DNA of 64,000 nucleotides. Source: DATFQE01 sp963739085. GTDB lineage: Bacteria > Actinomycetota > Thermoleophilia > Gaiellales > Gaiellaceae. The notes beneath the pieces are model-generated. The model did no database searches. It was not told where the DNA came from and was given only the letters and a program-made list of their open reading frames with translations. The position numbers and the translations under genes are program-made. Location of the stretch: positions 155,048 to 219,047 of the forward strand of contig CAVTZA010000019.1 of NCBI GenBank assembly GCA_963739085.1, written 5' to 3'. Below are positions 8,419-17,215 of this stretch, piece after piece; the first letter of the stretch is position 1, and every line of letters starts with the position of its first letter.

Positions 8419-9431
8419 CGCGGACCAGCGCCCGCGTCCGCTCGGGCCGCGCGACGATCCCGATCCCGCAGGCGAGCTCGTAGTTGATCGTCCCCGCGGC
8501 GCGGGCATGCTCTTCGATCAGCAGTCCGTCGCCGAGCAGCGTCACGGGCGTCCCCACCGGGAGCTCGCCCGGGAGCTCGACGGCGAAGGCGTCCATCGAG
8601 ACCCTGCCCACGACGCGCCGGCGCTCCCCGTCGACGAGGACTTCGGTTCCGCTCATGGCACGCCTGAAGCCGTCCGCGTAGCCGACGGGCACGATCCCGA
8701 TCCAGGTGTCGCGATCGGCGACGAACTCCCGTCCGTACCCGCTGGATTCGCCCGCGCGGAGTCGCTTGACCTGACCGAGGGCGGTGCGCCAGGAGAGCAC
8801 CGGCTCGAGCCCGTCGTCCGCGGGATCGGTGTTGAACGGAGACAGGCCGTAAAGCGCGCCGCCGGGCCGCACGGCGTCGAAGCGCGCCTCCGGGAACCGC
8901 AGGACGCCGGCGCCGTTGGCCGCATGCCGGATCAAGCCGTCGAGCCCCTCCGTGGCCACGCGGAAGCGCTCGATCTGCACGCGCGTGAAGTCCGGATCGC
9001 AGTCCGCGCTGGCGAAGTGCGTCATCACGCCGACGACGTCACGGGTCGGCGCCGGCAGCTCCGAGTAGCCCCAGCGCCCCATGCCGGTGTCGAGCTTGAG
9101 GTGCACCGACGATGCCCTCCGGGATCGGGCCGGCGCTCACGGCGAGGTCGAGGCGCGCCTCGCGCGCCGCTCCGAGTTCCTCGGTCGGGCCCATGACGAG
9201 GATGCGCGTGTCGGGGAACTCCGCGCGCAACGGCAGCGCCTCGCCCAGGGCGGCGACGCACAGAGCCGTCGCTCCCTCTGCGAGCGCGACACGCGCGGCG
9301 CCGAGCGCGCCGTGGCCGTAGGCATGCGCCTTCACCACCACCCAGACCTCTGCTCCGCCTGCGGCGCGACGCAGCGTCCGCACGTTACGACGCAGCGCCC
9401 CGAGGTCGACAGTCAGCTCCGAGCGGTACAT
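8411..9431 (-). CDS. alr: Alanine racemase, frame broken, with probable internal deletion
   Basis: PLP enzyme making D-alanine for peptidoglycan. The N-terminal barrel half is intact: ELTVDLGALRRNVRTLR, then the PLP-lysine motif VVVKAHAYGHG near residue 35. The C-terminal half, in another frame, carries HLKLDTGMGRWG, TNYELACGIG-type end motifs and the catalytic tyrosine region SSGYGREFVADRD. The junction lies at about 9100-9115 (total 1021 nt, one over a multiple of three). Joined, the protein is about 340 residues, and some 20 residues normally found before HLKLDTG seem missing, so this break is more than one inserted base. The start overlaps the nnr stop as TGATG. Confidence 0.8.
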
Positions 9432-10761
9432 CAGCCGCGGCTGTGAGGCAGCCCTTCGACCACGTCGGACGCGACCAGCCCCGAAGGCTTCCCGGCGACA
9501 CGTGCTGCGACGCGGTGCGCCACGGCCCCGGCCGCCGCGGCCTTCCGGCCGTCGAGCCCCTTTGCGAGGAACGCGCCGACGATCCCGGTCAGGACGTCCC
9601 CGGTGCCTGCCGTCGCGAGGCCCGGCACGTTGGAGCCGACGACGAGCACGCCCTCTCCCGGCGCGCCGACCAGCGTGTCCGGGCCCTTCAGGAGCACGAC
9701 GCAGCCGAACCGCTCCACCGCTCGTCGCAGCGCCTCCAGCCGGTGCGCGTCCACCCAGGCGGCCTCCTCGTCGAGGAGCCGGCCGAGCTCGCCCGAGTGC
9801 GGCGTGAGCACGGTGTCGGCCCCGCGCTCGAACGGCTCGAGCCCGTCGAGCCCGTCCGCATCCACGACCGCAGGTACCTCGGTCGTGAGCAGGAGCCGGC
9901 GGATGAGCGCTCGGCGGTCGTCACTCCGGCCGAGGCCGGGGCCGAGCGCGAGCGCGCGTGCCCGCCCGACGGCGTCGTCCACCTCCTCGAGCGGCCGCTT
10001 GACCGCCTCGAGCACGAGTGTCTCCAGAACCGGCAACGATGCCGCCGGAGCCGCGATCGCGACGTAACCCGCGTCGGCGCGGAACGCGGCGCGCGCGCTC
10101 AGGGCGGCAGCGCCGGTCATGCCGGGCGCGCCGCCGACGACGAGCACGGAGCCCGACGTGTACTTCGTGTCGCCGGCGCGCTTGGCGGGGATGCGGTCCA
10201 GGATCGCGTCGGTGACACGAGCGAGTGCTCGGTCGGCCGCTGCTCGAGGCCGATGTCCGCGACGACCACCTCGCCCGCGTGCAGGAGGCCAGGCGAGACC
10301 TCGAGGCCAACCTTCCGCCCGTGCATCGTCACGGTCAGGTCGGCGCGGACGGCCTCTCCGGGCACCTCCCCGGTTGACGCATCCACCCCCGAGGGGATGT
10401 CGACGGCCACGACCGGCGCGCCCGCCTCGTTCATCCGGACGATCAGCTCCGCCGCCTCGGGCCGCGGCACGCCCGAGAAGCCGGTGCCGAAGAGCCCATC
10501 GACGACGACGTCGGCGCCCGCGAGCTCCGTCGACTCCTCCGCGTCGAGCCCCCATTCGCGGAGCAGGCGCAGCGCGATCCGGCCGTCGCCGCCGTTCGCG
10601 CCCTTGCCACAGATCGCGCGCACCCGCTTCGCCTCCGGATAGCGCGAGCGCACCGCCTCGGCAACTGCGAGACCCGCGCTCTCCATCAGCGCGTCGACGT
10701 CGTGCCCCGCCTCGGCGGCCTTCATCTCGGCCGCGGTGTAGAGCGGCTCGTACTCGCCCAT
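9431..10761 (-). CDS. nnr: Bifunctional NAD(P)H-hydrate epimerase / ADP-dependent dehydratase, frameshifted
   Basis: Repairs hydrated NAD(P)H. The N-terminal epimerase (YjeF_N) part has CGKGANGGDGRIALRLL, GTGFSGVPRP and VDIPSGVDASTGEVPG. The C-terminal dehydratase part, in another frame, has VVGGAPGMTGAAALSARAA, VDADGLDGL, TPHSGELGRLL, LLKGPDTLV and ATAGTGDVLTGIVGA, the ATP/ADP-binding GTGDxL motif. The frame changes around 10211-10235, and adding one base restores about 443 residues (1331 nt, one short of a multiple of three). Its start shares bases with the acpS stop. Confidence 0.82.
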
Positions 10762-11115
10762 CAGCCCACGTCGACGACGCAGATCGCCGCGGCGAGCTCG
10801 CGCGAGTGCGTCATGGACAGGTCGATCCGCCCCGCCCCCACCCTGTCCGCGAACGCCTTCGTGCGGCCGAAGAGGACGACGCCGGGCTTCGGCCGGCCGC
10901 GGATCTCGATCTCCCGCCAGGTGAAGTACACGCCGGAGCCGAGCGCCTTGCCGACCGCCTCCTTGCCCGCGAAGCGAGCCGCGTAGTGCTGGGCCGGGTT
11001 CACCTTCGAGTCACAGTACTCACGCTCGGCCTCCGTGAAGCAGCGCTCGCGGAAGCCCGGCCGCTCGAGCGCCCGACGGATCCGCTCTATCTCGATCAGG
11101 TCGAGCCACCTTCAC
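10761..11115 (-). CDS. acpS: Holo-[acyl-carrier-protein] synthase, frame broken near the N-terminus
   Basis: Transfers phosphopantetheine from CoA to acyl carrier protein. Nearly all the enzyme is readable: LDLIEIERIRRALE at the N-terminus (the DLxxIxR metal-binding region), FTEAEREYC, ARFAGKEAVGKALG and DLSMTHSRELAAAI. The start that overlaps the upstream HAD gene as GTGA (GTG 11115) is out of frame with this. Two missing bases or one extra near 11104-11110, in short G and C runs, would give a start close to VKVGLDLIEIER, the expected N-terminus. Starting only at GTG 11003 would delete the metal-binding region and is unlikely. Confidence 0.75.
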
Positions 11116-11891
11116 GCCAGCTCGCGCTCCAGCCAGTCGGGGAGGTCGGCGATCGAGCTGACGATCCCGTCCGGCTGAGCCTTGGCGATCTCGACCTCGT
11201 CGGGGCGGAACTTCCCCGTCCGCACGAGGACGGCGTGCATGCCGACGCCCTTGGCGCCCGCCACGTCGGCCTCGATGTCGTCGCCCACCATCCAGGTCAA
11301 CTCGGGATCGGCGTCGAGCGCATCGAGCGCGGCGGCGAAGTAGGACGGGCTCGGCTTGCCGAGGAGCGTGGCCTGGACGCCCGCCGCATACTCCAGCCCG
11401 GCGACGAACGCACCGGCGTCGAGCAGCGGCCCGCGCGAGGTCTGCCACCACCGGTTGCGGTGCAGGCAGTAGAGCTCGGCGCCCGTATCCAGCTCCGCGA
11501 ACGCGCGGGCGAGGTTCATGTAGCTGAAGACGCGGTTCGTCTCCGGCGTCTCGTCCGCGCCGCCGAGCAGAACGGCCTCGGCCTCCTCGCCGACGAGCTC
11601 GACGCCTTCGAGATCGTCGAGGATGGCGGCCATCGTCATGGCGAGGACGCGCCGGCCCTTCAACGCGTGCGCCGCGGCACGCGGCGTCGTCTGCAGCTCG
11701 TCGTCGTCGAGCTCGACGCCGAGCGCACGGAGCTCCTCCGCGAGCCTCGAGCGCGCGCGTGTGGTGTTGTTGGTGACGAAGCGAAGCCGGTGTCCCGCCT
11801 CGCGCAGCTGGGCGACCGCCTCGGCGCCGCCCGGGATGGGCTCGCCGGACACGTGGAGAACGCCGTCGACGTCCAGCAGAATCGCAGCCAT
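11112..11891 (-). CDS. HAD-superfamily hydrolase, subfamily IIA (NagD-like)
   Basis: 259-residue HAD phosphatase. Motif I is LLDVDGVLHVSGEPIPGG (Asp nucleophile at residue 7 and acid/base at 9). Motif II is FVTNNTTR, a C2-type cap lies in the middle, the lysine region is LGKPSPSYF, and motif IV is MVGDDIEADVAGAKGVGM. The NagD/p-nitrophenylphosphatase group acts on sugar or nucleotide monophosphates; the exact substrate is unknown. A TAGACT hexamer eight bases before ATG 11891 is a likely promoter. The stop overlaps the acpS start (GTGA). Its start codon overlaps the 5-prime end of the divergent ArfB-like region. Confidence 0.82.
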   Translation of the reverse strand: MAAILLDVDGVLHVSGEPIPGGAEAVAQLREAGHRLRFVTNNTTRARSRLAEELRALGVELDDDELQTTPRAAAHALKGRRVLAMTMAAILDDLEGVELVGEEAEAVLLGGADETPETNRVFSYMNLARAFAELDTGAELYCLHRNRWWQTSRGPLLDAGAFVAGLEYAAGVQATLLGKPSPSYFAAALDALDADPELTWMVGDDIEADVAGAKGVGMHAVLVRTGKFRPDEVEIAKAQPDGIVSSIADLPDWLERELA

Positions 11892-11910
11892 GGAGCGCGA
11901 GTCTATTCGG

Positions 11911-12303
11911 GTGACCAGATCGGTCGCCCTGCCCGTGTCGGAGATCGCCTACCGCTACTCGCGGTCGAGCGGGCCGGGCGGGCAGCACGCCCAGAAGACG
12001 GAGACCCGGGTCGAGGCCCTGCTCGACGTCGAGGCGTCGTCGGCGCTGACCGACGCGCAGAAGCACCGTGTGACGGCGAAGGCCGGCCCCGTCCTACGGG
12101 CAGTCGCCCAGGACGAGCGGAGCCGGCTCCGCAACCAGGAGCTCGCGACCGAGCGGCTCGTCGAGCAGCTCCGGGAGGCGCTGCGCGTGCCTCGGGCGCG
12201 CCGGCCCACGAAGCCGAGCGCTGCGGCGCGGGAACGGCGGCTCGAGAGCAAGCGTCGACGCTCGCAGACGAAACGGCTGCGGCGGCCGCCCGGCGAGTCG
12301 TAG
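11911..12303 (+). CDS. ArfB-like peptide chain release factor domain protein (GGQ)
   Basis: 130-residue stand-alone release-factor catalytic domain: SSGPGGQHAQKTETRVE contains the GGQ hydrolysis motif and the KTETRVE strand, and the C-terminus is a long basic tail (ARERRLESKRRRSQTKRLRR). ArfB/YaeJ proteins rescue ribosomes stalled without a stop codon by hydrolysing peptidyl-tRNA, with the basic tail entering the empty mRNA channel. GTG 11911 fits the family N-terminus (ALPVSEIAYRYSRS). ATG 11890, seven codons upstream, is possible but overlaps the divergent HAD start. Confidence 0.82.
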   Translation: MTRSVALPVSEIAYRYSRSSGPGGQHAQKTETRVEALLDVEASSALTDAQKHRVTAKAGPVLRAVAQDERSRLRNQELATERLVEQLREALRVPRARRPTKPSAAARERRLESKRRRSQTKRLRRPPGES

Positions 12304-12306
12304 CCT
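12301..12306 (+). promoter_or_regulatory. Leaderless promoter -10 hexamer for the antiporter
   Basis: TAGCCT sits six bases before GTG 12313 and includes the stop codon of the ArfB-like gene. Confidence 0.55.
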
Positions 12307-12312
12307 GGAGCC

Positions 12313-13881
12313 GTGGAGCTCGACAACCGAGAGCTCGTCCAGCTGCTCGGGCTGCTGGCCGGGGTCGGCGCGCTGCTCTTCCTGGCCCCGGTCGCCCGCG
12401 TGCCCTACCCGATCTTCATGGTGCTCGGCGGGCTCGTGCTCAGCTTCGTCCCGGGCCTGCCGGAGTTCGACCTCCCGCCGGAGCTCGTGCTCGTCGCCTT
12501 CCTGCCGCCGCTGCTCTACTCGTCGGCGTTCTTCACCTCGCTGCGCGACCTGCGGGTCAACATGTATCCGATCGGGCTGCTGTCGATCGGCCTCGTCGCG
12601 GCCACCACCGTGGGCGTCGCCATGGTCGCCCACGCCGTTGTCGACGGTCTGCCGTGGTCGGCGGCGTTCGTGCTCGGCGCCGTCGTCTCGCCCACCGATC
12701 CGCTCGCCGCCACCTCGATCGCGAGCCGACTCGGCGCCCCGCGACGGGTCGTGACGATCGTCGAGGGCGAGAGCCTGGTGAACGACGCCAGCGCACTCGT
12801 CGTCTATCGCGTCGCGGTCGTGGCCGTGACGACGGGCACGTTCACGCTCTGGGAGGCGGGAGCGAGGCTGGTGCTGAACGCGATCGCCGGGATCGCGATC
12901 GGGTTGGTCGTCGGGTACGTCATCCGCCAGGTGCGCAGGCGGATGACGGACCCGCCGAGCGAGATCGCCATCTCGTTGCTCACCGGCTACCTCGCCTTCC
13001 TGCCGGCGGACGCGCTCGGGGTGTCGGCGGTCCTGGCCGCGGTGACGGCCGGGATCTACCTCGGCTGGCACACCCCGGAGCTGACCAACGCCGAGACGCG
13101 GCTGCAGGGGGTCGCCTTCTGGACGATCCTCGTCTTCATGGTGAACGCCGCTCTGTTCACACTCGTCGGCCTCCAGCTGCCCTCCGTGCTCGACGGTCTG
13201 GATGCCTGGTCGACGCGCGAGCTCGTCGTCGCGGCGGTCGCAGTGTGCGCGACGGTCGTGCTCGTCCGGATCGCGTGGGTGCTCTTCTTCACGTACCTGC
13301 AGCGGAAGACATTGCGGATGCGGAACGCCACGATCGTCGCGTGGGCGGGGATGCGCGGAGCCGTGTCGCTCGCCGCCGCGCTCGCGATCCCGCTCCAGAC
13401 CGACGCAGGTGCGCCGTTCCCCGCCCGCGAGCTGCTGATCTTCCTCGCTTTCTGCGTGATCCTCGTCACGCTGGTTGGACAGGGGGCGACGCTGCCGGCG
13501 CTGATCCGTGCGCTCCGGATCGAGGACGACGGCGGCGACGCACGTGAGGAGGCGAAGGCGAGGAAGCGCGCCGCGATGGCGGCGCTCCAACGGCTTGAAG
13601 AGCTGGAGGGCGAGGAGTGGGTCATGGACGACACGGCCGGCCGGCTCCGCGGGCTGTACGACTTCCGCGTGCGGCGCTTCGGCGAGCGCTTCGACGAGAA
13701 CGCGGACGGCGCGAACGAGGCGCAGTCGCTCTCGTACCAGCGCCTGCGGCGCGAGCTCCTCGACGCGGAGCGCAACGCCGTGCTGGAGCTCCGCCGCGAG
13801 GGCGTGGTCTCGGACGACGTGATGAACCGCGTCCTGCGCGACATCGCGCTCGAGGACGTCCGGCTCGACTTCGAGCGCTAG
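12313..13881 (+). CDS. Na+/H+ antiporter, CPA1 (NhaP/NHE) family
   Basis: 522-residue inner-membrane cation/proton exchanger. About twelve hydrophobic segments occupy residues 10-400. Family hallmarks are FLPPLLYSSAFF, the ion-binding region VLGAVVSPTDPLAATSI, and EGESLVNDASALVVYRVA (the ND motif of CPA1). A further membrane motif is WAGMRGAVSLAAALAIPL. The last ~120 residues are a soluble, charged, helical regulatory tail (MAALQRLEELEGEEWV...RRELLDAERNAVLELR). Role: pH and sodium homeostasis. The stop codon is part of the next gene's promoter hexamer. Confidence 0.9.
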   Translation: MELDNRELVQLLGLLAGVGALLFLAPVARVPYPIFMVLGGLVLSFVPGLPEFDLPPELVLVAFLPPLLYSSAFFTSLRDLRVNMYPIGLLSIGLVAATTVGVAMVAHAVVDGLPWSAAFVLGAVVSPTDPLAATSIASRLGAPRRVVTIVEGESLVNDASALVVYRVAVVAVTTGTFTLWEAGARLVLNAIAGIAIGLVVGYVIRQVRRRMTDPPSEIAISLLTGYLAFLPADALGVSAVLAAVTAGIYLGWHTPELTNAETRLQGVAFWTILVFMVNAALFTLVGLQLPSVLDGLDAWSTRELVVAAVAVCATVVLVRIAWVLFFTYLQRKTLRMRNATIVAWAGMRGAVSLAAALAIPLQTDAGAPFPARELLIFLAFCVILVTLVGQGATLPALIRALRIEDDGGDAREEAKARKRAAMAALQRLEELEGEEWVMDDTAGRLRGLYDFRVRRFGERFDENADGANEAQSLSYQRLRRELLDAERNAVLELRREGVVSDDVMNRVLRDIALEDVRLDFER

Positions 13882-13884
13882 CTT
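13879..13884 (+). promoter_or_regulatory. Leaderless promoter -10 hexamer for the DUF4395 gene
   Basis: TAGCTT, reading over the antiporter stop codon, ends six bases before ATG 13891. Confidence 0.5.
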
Positions 13885-13890
13885 TACGCG

Positions 13891-14591
13891 ATGCGGACTG
13901 CGGACCCCTACGGCGACACCGACGTCATCGACGCCCGCGCGCCGCGCTTCAACCAGGCGGTGATCGGCTCGCTCGCGCTGTTGGCGGTGGTGCTAGGACG
14001 CGTAGCTGGCCGTTGCTTGCGCTGCTCGCGCTGCAACTGGCGGTGGGCCTGACCTTCGGCCGGCGGTACTGCCTGCCGTGCCTCGCCTACTTCGAGCTGG
14101 TCCAGCCGCGCTTCGGCGAGGGGCCGGTCGAGGACTCGCGCCCGCCGCGGTTCGCCAACCTCGTCGGGGTCGTGGTGCTCGCAGCGGCCTCGCTCTTCTG
14201 GGCCCTGGGCTTCGAGACGCTCGGCGCCGCGCTGGGGCTCCTCGTCGCGGGCCTCGCGCTGCTCGCCGCCTCGACCGGCCTCTGCGTCGGCTGCGAGCTG
14301 TACCGAGTCGGGGCACGGCTGCGGGGCATCCGCTCGCGCCACATCGACCGGATCGATCTCGGCGATCTCGCCGACGTGACGGCGCACGGCGGCGAGGTCG
14401 TGGTCGAGTTCACGCACCCTCTCTGCAGCGACTGCCGCGAGCTCGAGCAGCGGCTTCGGGCCGACGGACGCACCGTCGTCACCGTGGACGTGCGCGAGCG
14501 CCCGGACCTCGCCCGGAAGTACGGTGTCGCGCTCGTGCCGACGGCCGTGGCCGTCGGCCCGTCAGGCGTCGTGACTACCCGGCTGGCCTGA
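13891..14591 (+). CDS. DUF4395 membrane protein with C-terminal thioredoxin-like domain, frameshifted
   Basis: The N-terminal frame gives MRTADPYGDTDVIDARAPR, then FNQAVIGSLALLAVVLG, the start of a DUF4395 membrane domain. The rest, one frame over, continues LLALLALQLAVGLTFGRRYC with paired cysteines (RRYCLPCLAYFELV), three more hydrophobic helices, and LCVGCELY. It ends in a soluble segment with CSDC (VEFTHPLCSDCRELEQRL) and the VALVPTAV cis-Pro strand. This combination suggests a membrane-bound thiol:disulfide protein. The break lies at about 13990-14005 (701 nt, one short of a multiple of three). The break point is near GCTAGGACGCGTAGC, which resembles part of the dispersed repeat. Confidence 0.7.
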
Positions 14592-15306
14592 GTACCTGCA
14601 GGACGGCACCGCCGTCCACGACCAGGCTCGCGCCCGTGACGTAGCTCGCATCCGGGGAGAGCAGAAACGACACGACGCCGGCCACCTCGGCCGCCTCGCC
14701 GGGCCGGCCGAGCGGGATCTCCGGCGCCAGGTCCCAGGCCTCCTGGTTCCGCTCGGTCACGATCGCGCCCGGGGCGACGGCGTTGACGCGGATCTCGGGG
14801 GCGAGCTCGAGCGCGAGGCTGCGTGTGAGCATCCCGAGCGCCGCCTTCGCCGAGGCGTAGAGCGAGAACCCTGTCCGCGGCACCTGCTCGTGGATGCTCG
14901 TGACGTTCACGATCGCGCCGCCGTCCGCCATCGCGCGAGCCGCGTGCCGGGACAGCAGGAGTGCGGCGCGAACGTCGACGGCGAAGATGCGGTCGAAGTC
15001 GTCCGCCGTCAGCTCGAGCGCGGGCTTGGCGAGCGTTATCCCCGCGTTGTTGACGAGCGCGTCCAGGCCGCCGAGGCCCTCGACCGTCTCGGCCACCAGC
15101 CGCTCCGGCACGTCAGGGTCGGAGAGATCGCCCGTCACCCAGACGCTACGCGTCCCAGTTTCACGGAGCCGCTCGTAGGCGCTCTGCGAGTCGGCGTCGC
15201 GCTCGCGCGTCGCGAACCCGAGCGCCCAGCCGTCGGCGACGAGGCGTTCTGCGATCGCGAGCCCGATGCCGGTGCCCGCGCCGGTGACGAGGACGACGGC
15301 CGTTAC
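14575..15306 (-). CDS. Short-chain dehydrogenase/reductase lacking a standard start codon
   Basis: 243-residue classical SDR: LVTGAGTGIGLAIAE at the N-terminus, NNAG, VTSIHEQ, YxxxK in LYASAKAALGML, and VVDGGAVLQV at the end. It resembles 3-oxoacyl-ACP-reductase or glucose-dehydrogenase-like SDRs; substrate unknown. The expected start is the codon before Thr-Ala-Val-Val, but the DNA there reads GTA (15306-15304), inside the glmS stop GAGTAA. A GAGTGA sequence would give the GTGA overlap common in this genome. No ATG, GTG or TTG occurs in frame for the next 30 codons. The C-terminus overlaps the DUF4395 gene by 17 bp. Confidence 0.75.
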   Translation of the reverse strand, partial: VTAVVLVTGAGTGIGLAIAERLVADGWALGFATRERDADSQSAYERLRETGTRSVWVTGDLSDPDVPERLVAETVEGLGGLDALVNNAGITLAKPALELTADDFDRIFAVDVRAALLLSRHAARAMADGGAIVNVTSIHEQVPRTGFSLYASAKAALGMLTRSLALELAPEIRVNAVAPGAIVTERNQEAWDLAPEIPLGRPGEAAEVAGVVSFLLSPDASYVTGASLVVDGGAVLQVLRPAG

Positions 15307-17130
15307 TCGACCGTAACGGTTTTCGCCAGATTCCGCGGCTGGTCGACGTTCAGGCCGCGCAGCCGCGCGATCCGGTAGGCCAGCAGCTGCAGCGGCAGCG
15401 AGGCGAGCACCGCCTGCAGGAAGTTCGGCGACTTCGGCACGTAGATGACGTCGTCGGCGTGGTGCTGGATGTCCTCGTTGCCGTCGGTGGCGATCGCGAT
15501 CACGTGGGCGCCGCGCGCACGGGTCTCCTGGATGTTGGAGACGATCTTGTCGTAGACGTGCAGGTCGGTGGCGACGACCACGACCGGCGTCCCGGTGTCG
15601 AGCAGCGCGATCGGTCCGTGCTTCATCTCGCCGGCCGAGTAGGCCTCGGTCGGGATGTACGAGATCTCCTTCAGCTTCAGGGCGCCTTCGAGCGCGACCG
15701 GCAAGCCGATGTGGCGACCCAGGTAGAGGAAGAACGGCTGCTCGTAGAAGCGCTGCGCGATGTCGTCGATCGGGTGGTGGCCGTCCAGGAACGCCTCCAT
15801 CTGCCCGGGCAGGTCGTAGACGGCGTCCACGATGAAGCGGATCTCCTCCGGCGGCAGCGTCTCCCGCACCTGTGCGAGCTTCATGGCGACGAGGTAGAAG
15901 AGCGCCACCTGCGCCGTGAAGGTCTTCGAAGCGGCCACGCCGACCTCGAGCCCGCAGCGGGTGTACAGCACCGAGTCGACCTCGCGGGTGATCTGCGACC
16001 CCATCATGTTCGTGATCGCGAGCGTGTGCGCGCCGAGCTCGCGCGCGAGCTTCATCGCGTTGACCGTGTCCCGCGTCTCGCCGGACTGCGAGATGCCGAT
16101 CACGAGCGTGTCCTCGCCGATCACCGGGTTGCGGTAGATCCACTCGCTGGCGATGTCCGGCTCGACCGGGATGCGAGCCCATTCCTCGATCACATAGCGG
16201 CCGACGACGCCTGCGTGGTACGCCGTTCCGCAGGCGAGGATCACGATCCTGCGCAGCTCGCGCAGCTCGTCGTCGCAGAGGCCCAGGCCCTCGAGCTCGA
16301 GTCGGCCGTGCCGCAGGCGGTCGCCGATCGTCTCGGCGACGGCCTCGGGCTGCTCGTAGATCTCCTTGAGCATGAACGTCTCGTAGCCGCCCTTCTCGGC
16401 GCCCTCGTCGTCCCAGTCGAGCTCGAGCTCGTCGTGCTCCACCGGGCTGCCGTCGAGGGCGACGAAGCGGACGCCCTCGGGCTTCAGGGACACGAGCTCG
16501 TGGTCGTCCGGGAATATCACGCGCCGTGTCTCGCGCAGGAAGGCGGCCGCGTTCGAGGCGAGGAAGTTCTCGCCCTCGCCGAGGCCGACGACGAGCGGGG
16601 TCTGAAAGCGCGCGCCGACGAGCTCGTCGGGGTGGTCGGCGTGGATGACGACGAAGGAGAAATGCCCCTCCATCTCGCCGAGCGCCAGGCGGGCCGCTTC
16701 GAGCAGGTCGCCGTCGTAGTGGCGCTCGATCAGGTGCGCGACGGTCTCGGCGTCGGTCTCCGAGCTGAACGTGTGGCCCTCTGCCTCGAGCCCGGCCTTG
16801 AGCTCGCGGTAGTTCTCGACGATCCCGTTCAGCACGATCGACATGCGGCCGTCCTCGCAGCCGGTGAGCGGGTGGGCGTTCCGCTCCGTCACGCCGCCGT
16901 GCGTCGCCCAGCGTGTGTGGCCGAGGCCCGTCGTGGCCCGGGAGCGCCCGTTCGTCGAGGACGCGTGCTTCAGGTTGTCGAGGTTTCCGACCGCCCGGAC
17001 GTAGTGCAGCCCCTCAGGCTCGAGGAGCGCGACGCCTGCAGAGTCGTAGCCCCGGTACTCCAGGCGCTGCAGGCCGTGCAGGAGCAGTGGTTGAACCTTC
17101 TTGGGCCCGACGTATCCGATGATTCCGCAC
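15303..17130 (-). CDS. glmS: Glutamine--fructose-6-phosphate aminotransferase (isomerizing)
   Basis: Makes glucosamine-6-phosphate from fructose-6-phosphate and glutamine, the entry to UDP-GlcNAc and peptidoglycan. 608 residues, the usual length. The class II amidotransferase domain opens with the catalytic cysteine after the initiator (CGIIGYVG), with HTRWATHG and NGIVENY. Two SIS domains follow (ACGTAYHAG, ISQSGETRDTVNAM, then EISYIPTEAYSAGEMKHGP), and the conserved end DQPRNLAKTVTVE is present. Start GTG 17130 has a strong GGGGAGG Shine-Dalgarno. glmM lies 86 bp upstream in the same direction, so both steps are co-directional. The 85-bp gap shows no glmS-ribozyme-like core. Confidence 0.95.
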
Positions 17131-17215
17131 ACGCTGCCTCCCCAGAGCCGCGGTGAAAAACGTGTCTCGAAACGCAGAAAGCCCGACCGCCGGACCCTAC
17201 GTTGGGCCTGACCGG

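Noticed and set aside
17131..17215. glmS ribozyme in the glmM-glmS gap
   Set aside because: The 85-bp gap is too short and lacks a recognisable ribozyme core; glmS has an ordinary Shine-Dalgarno.
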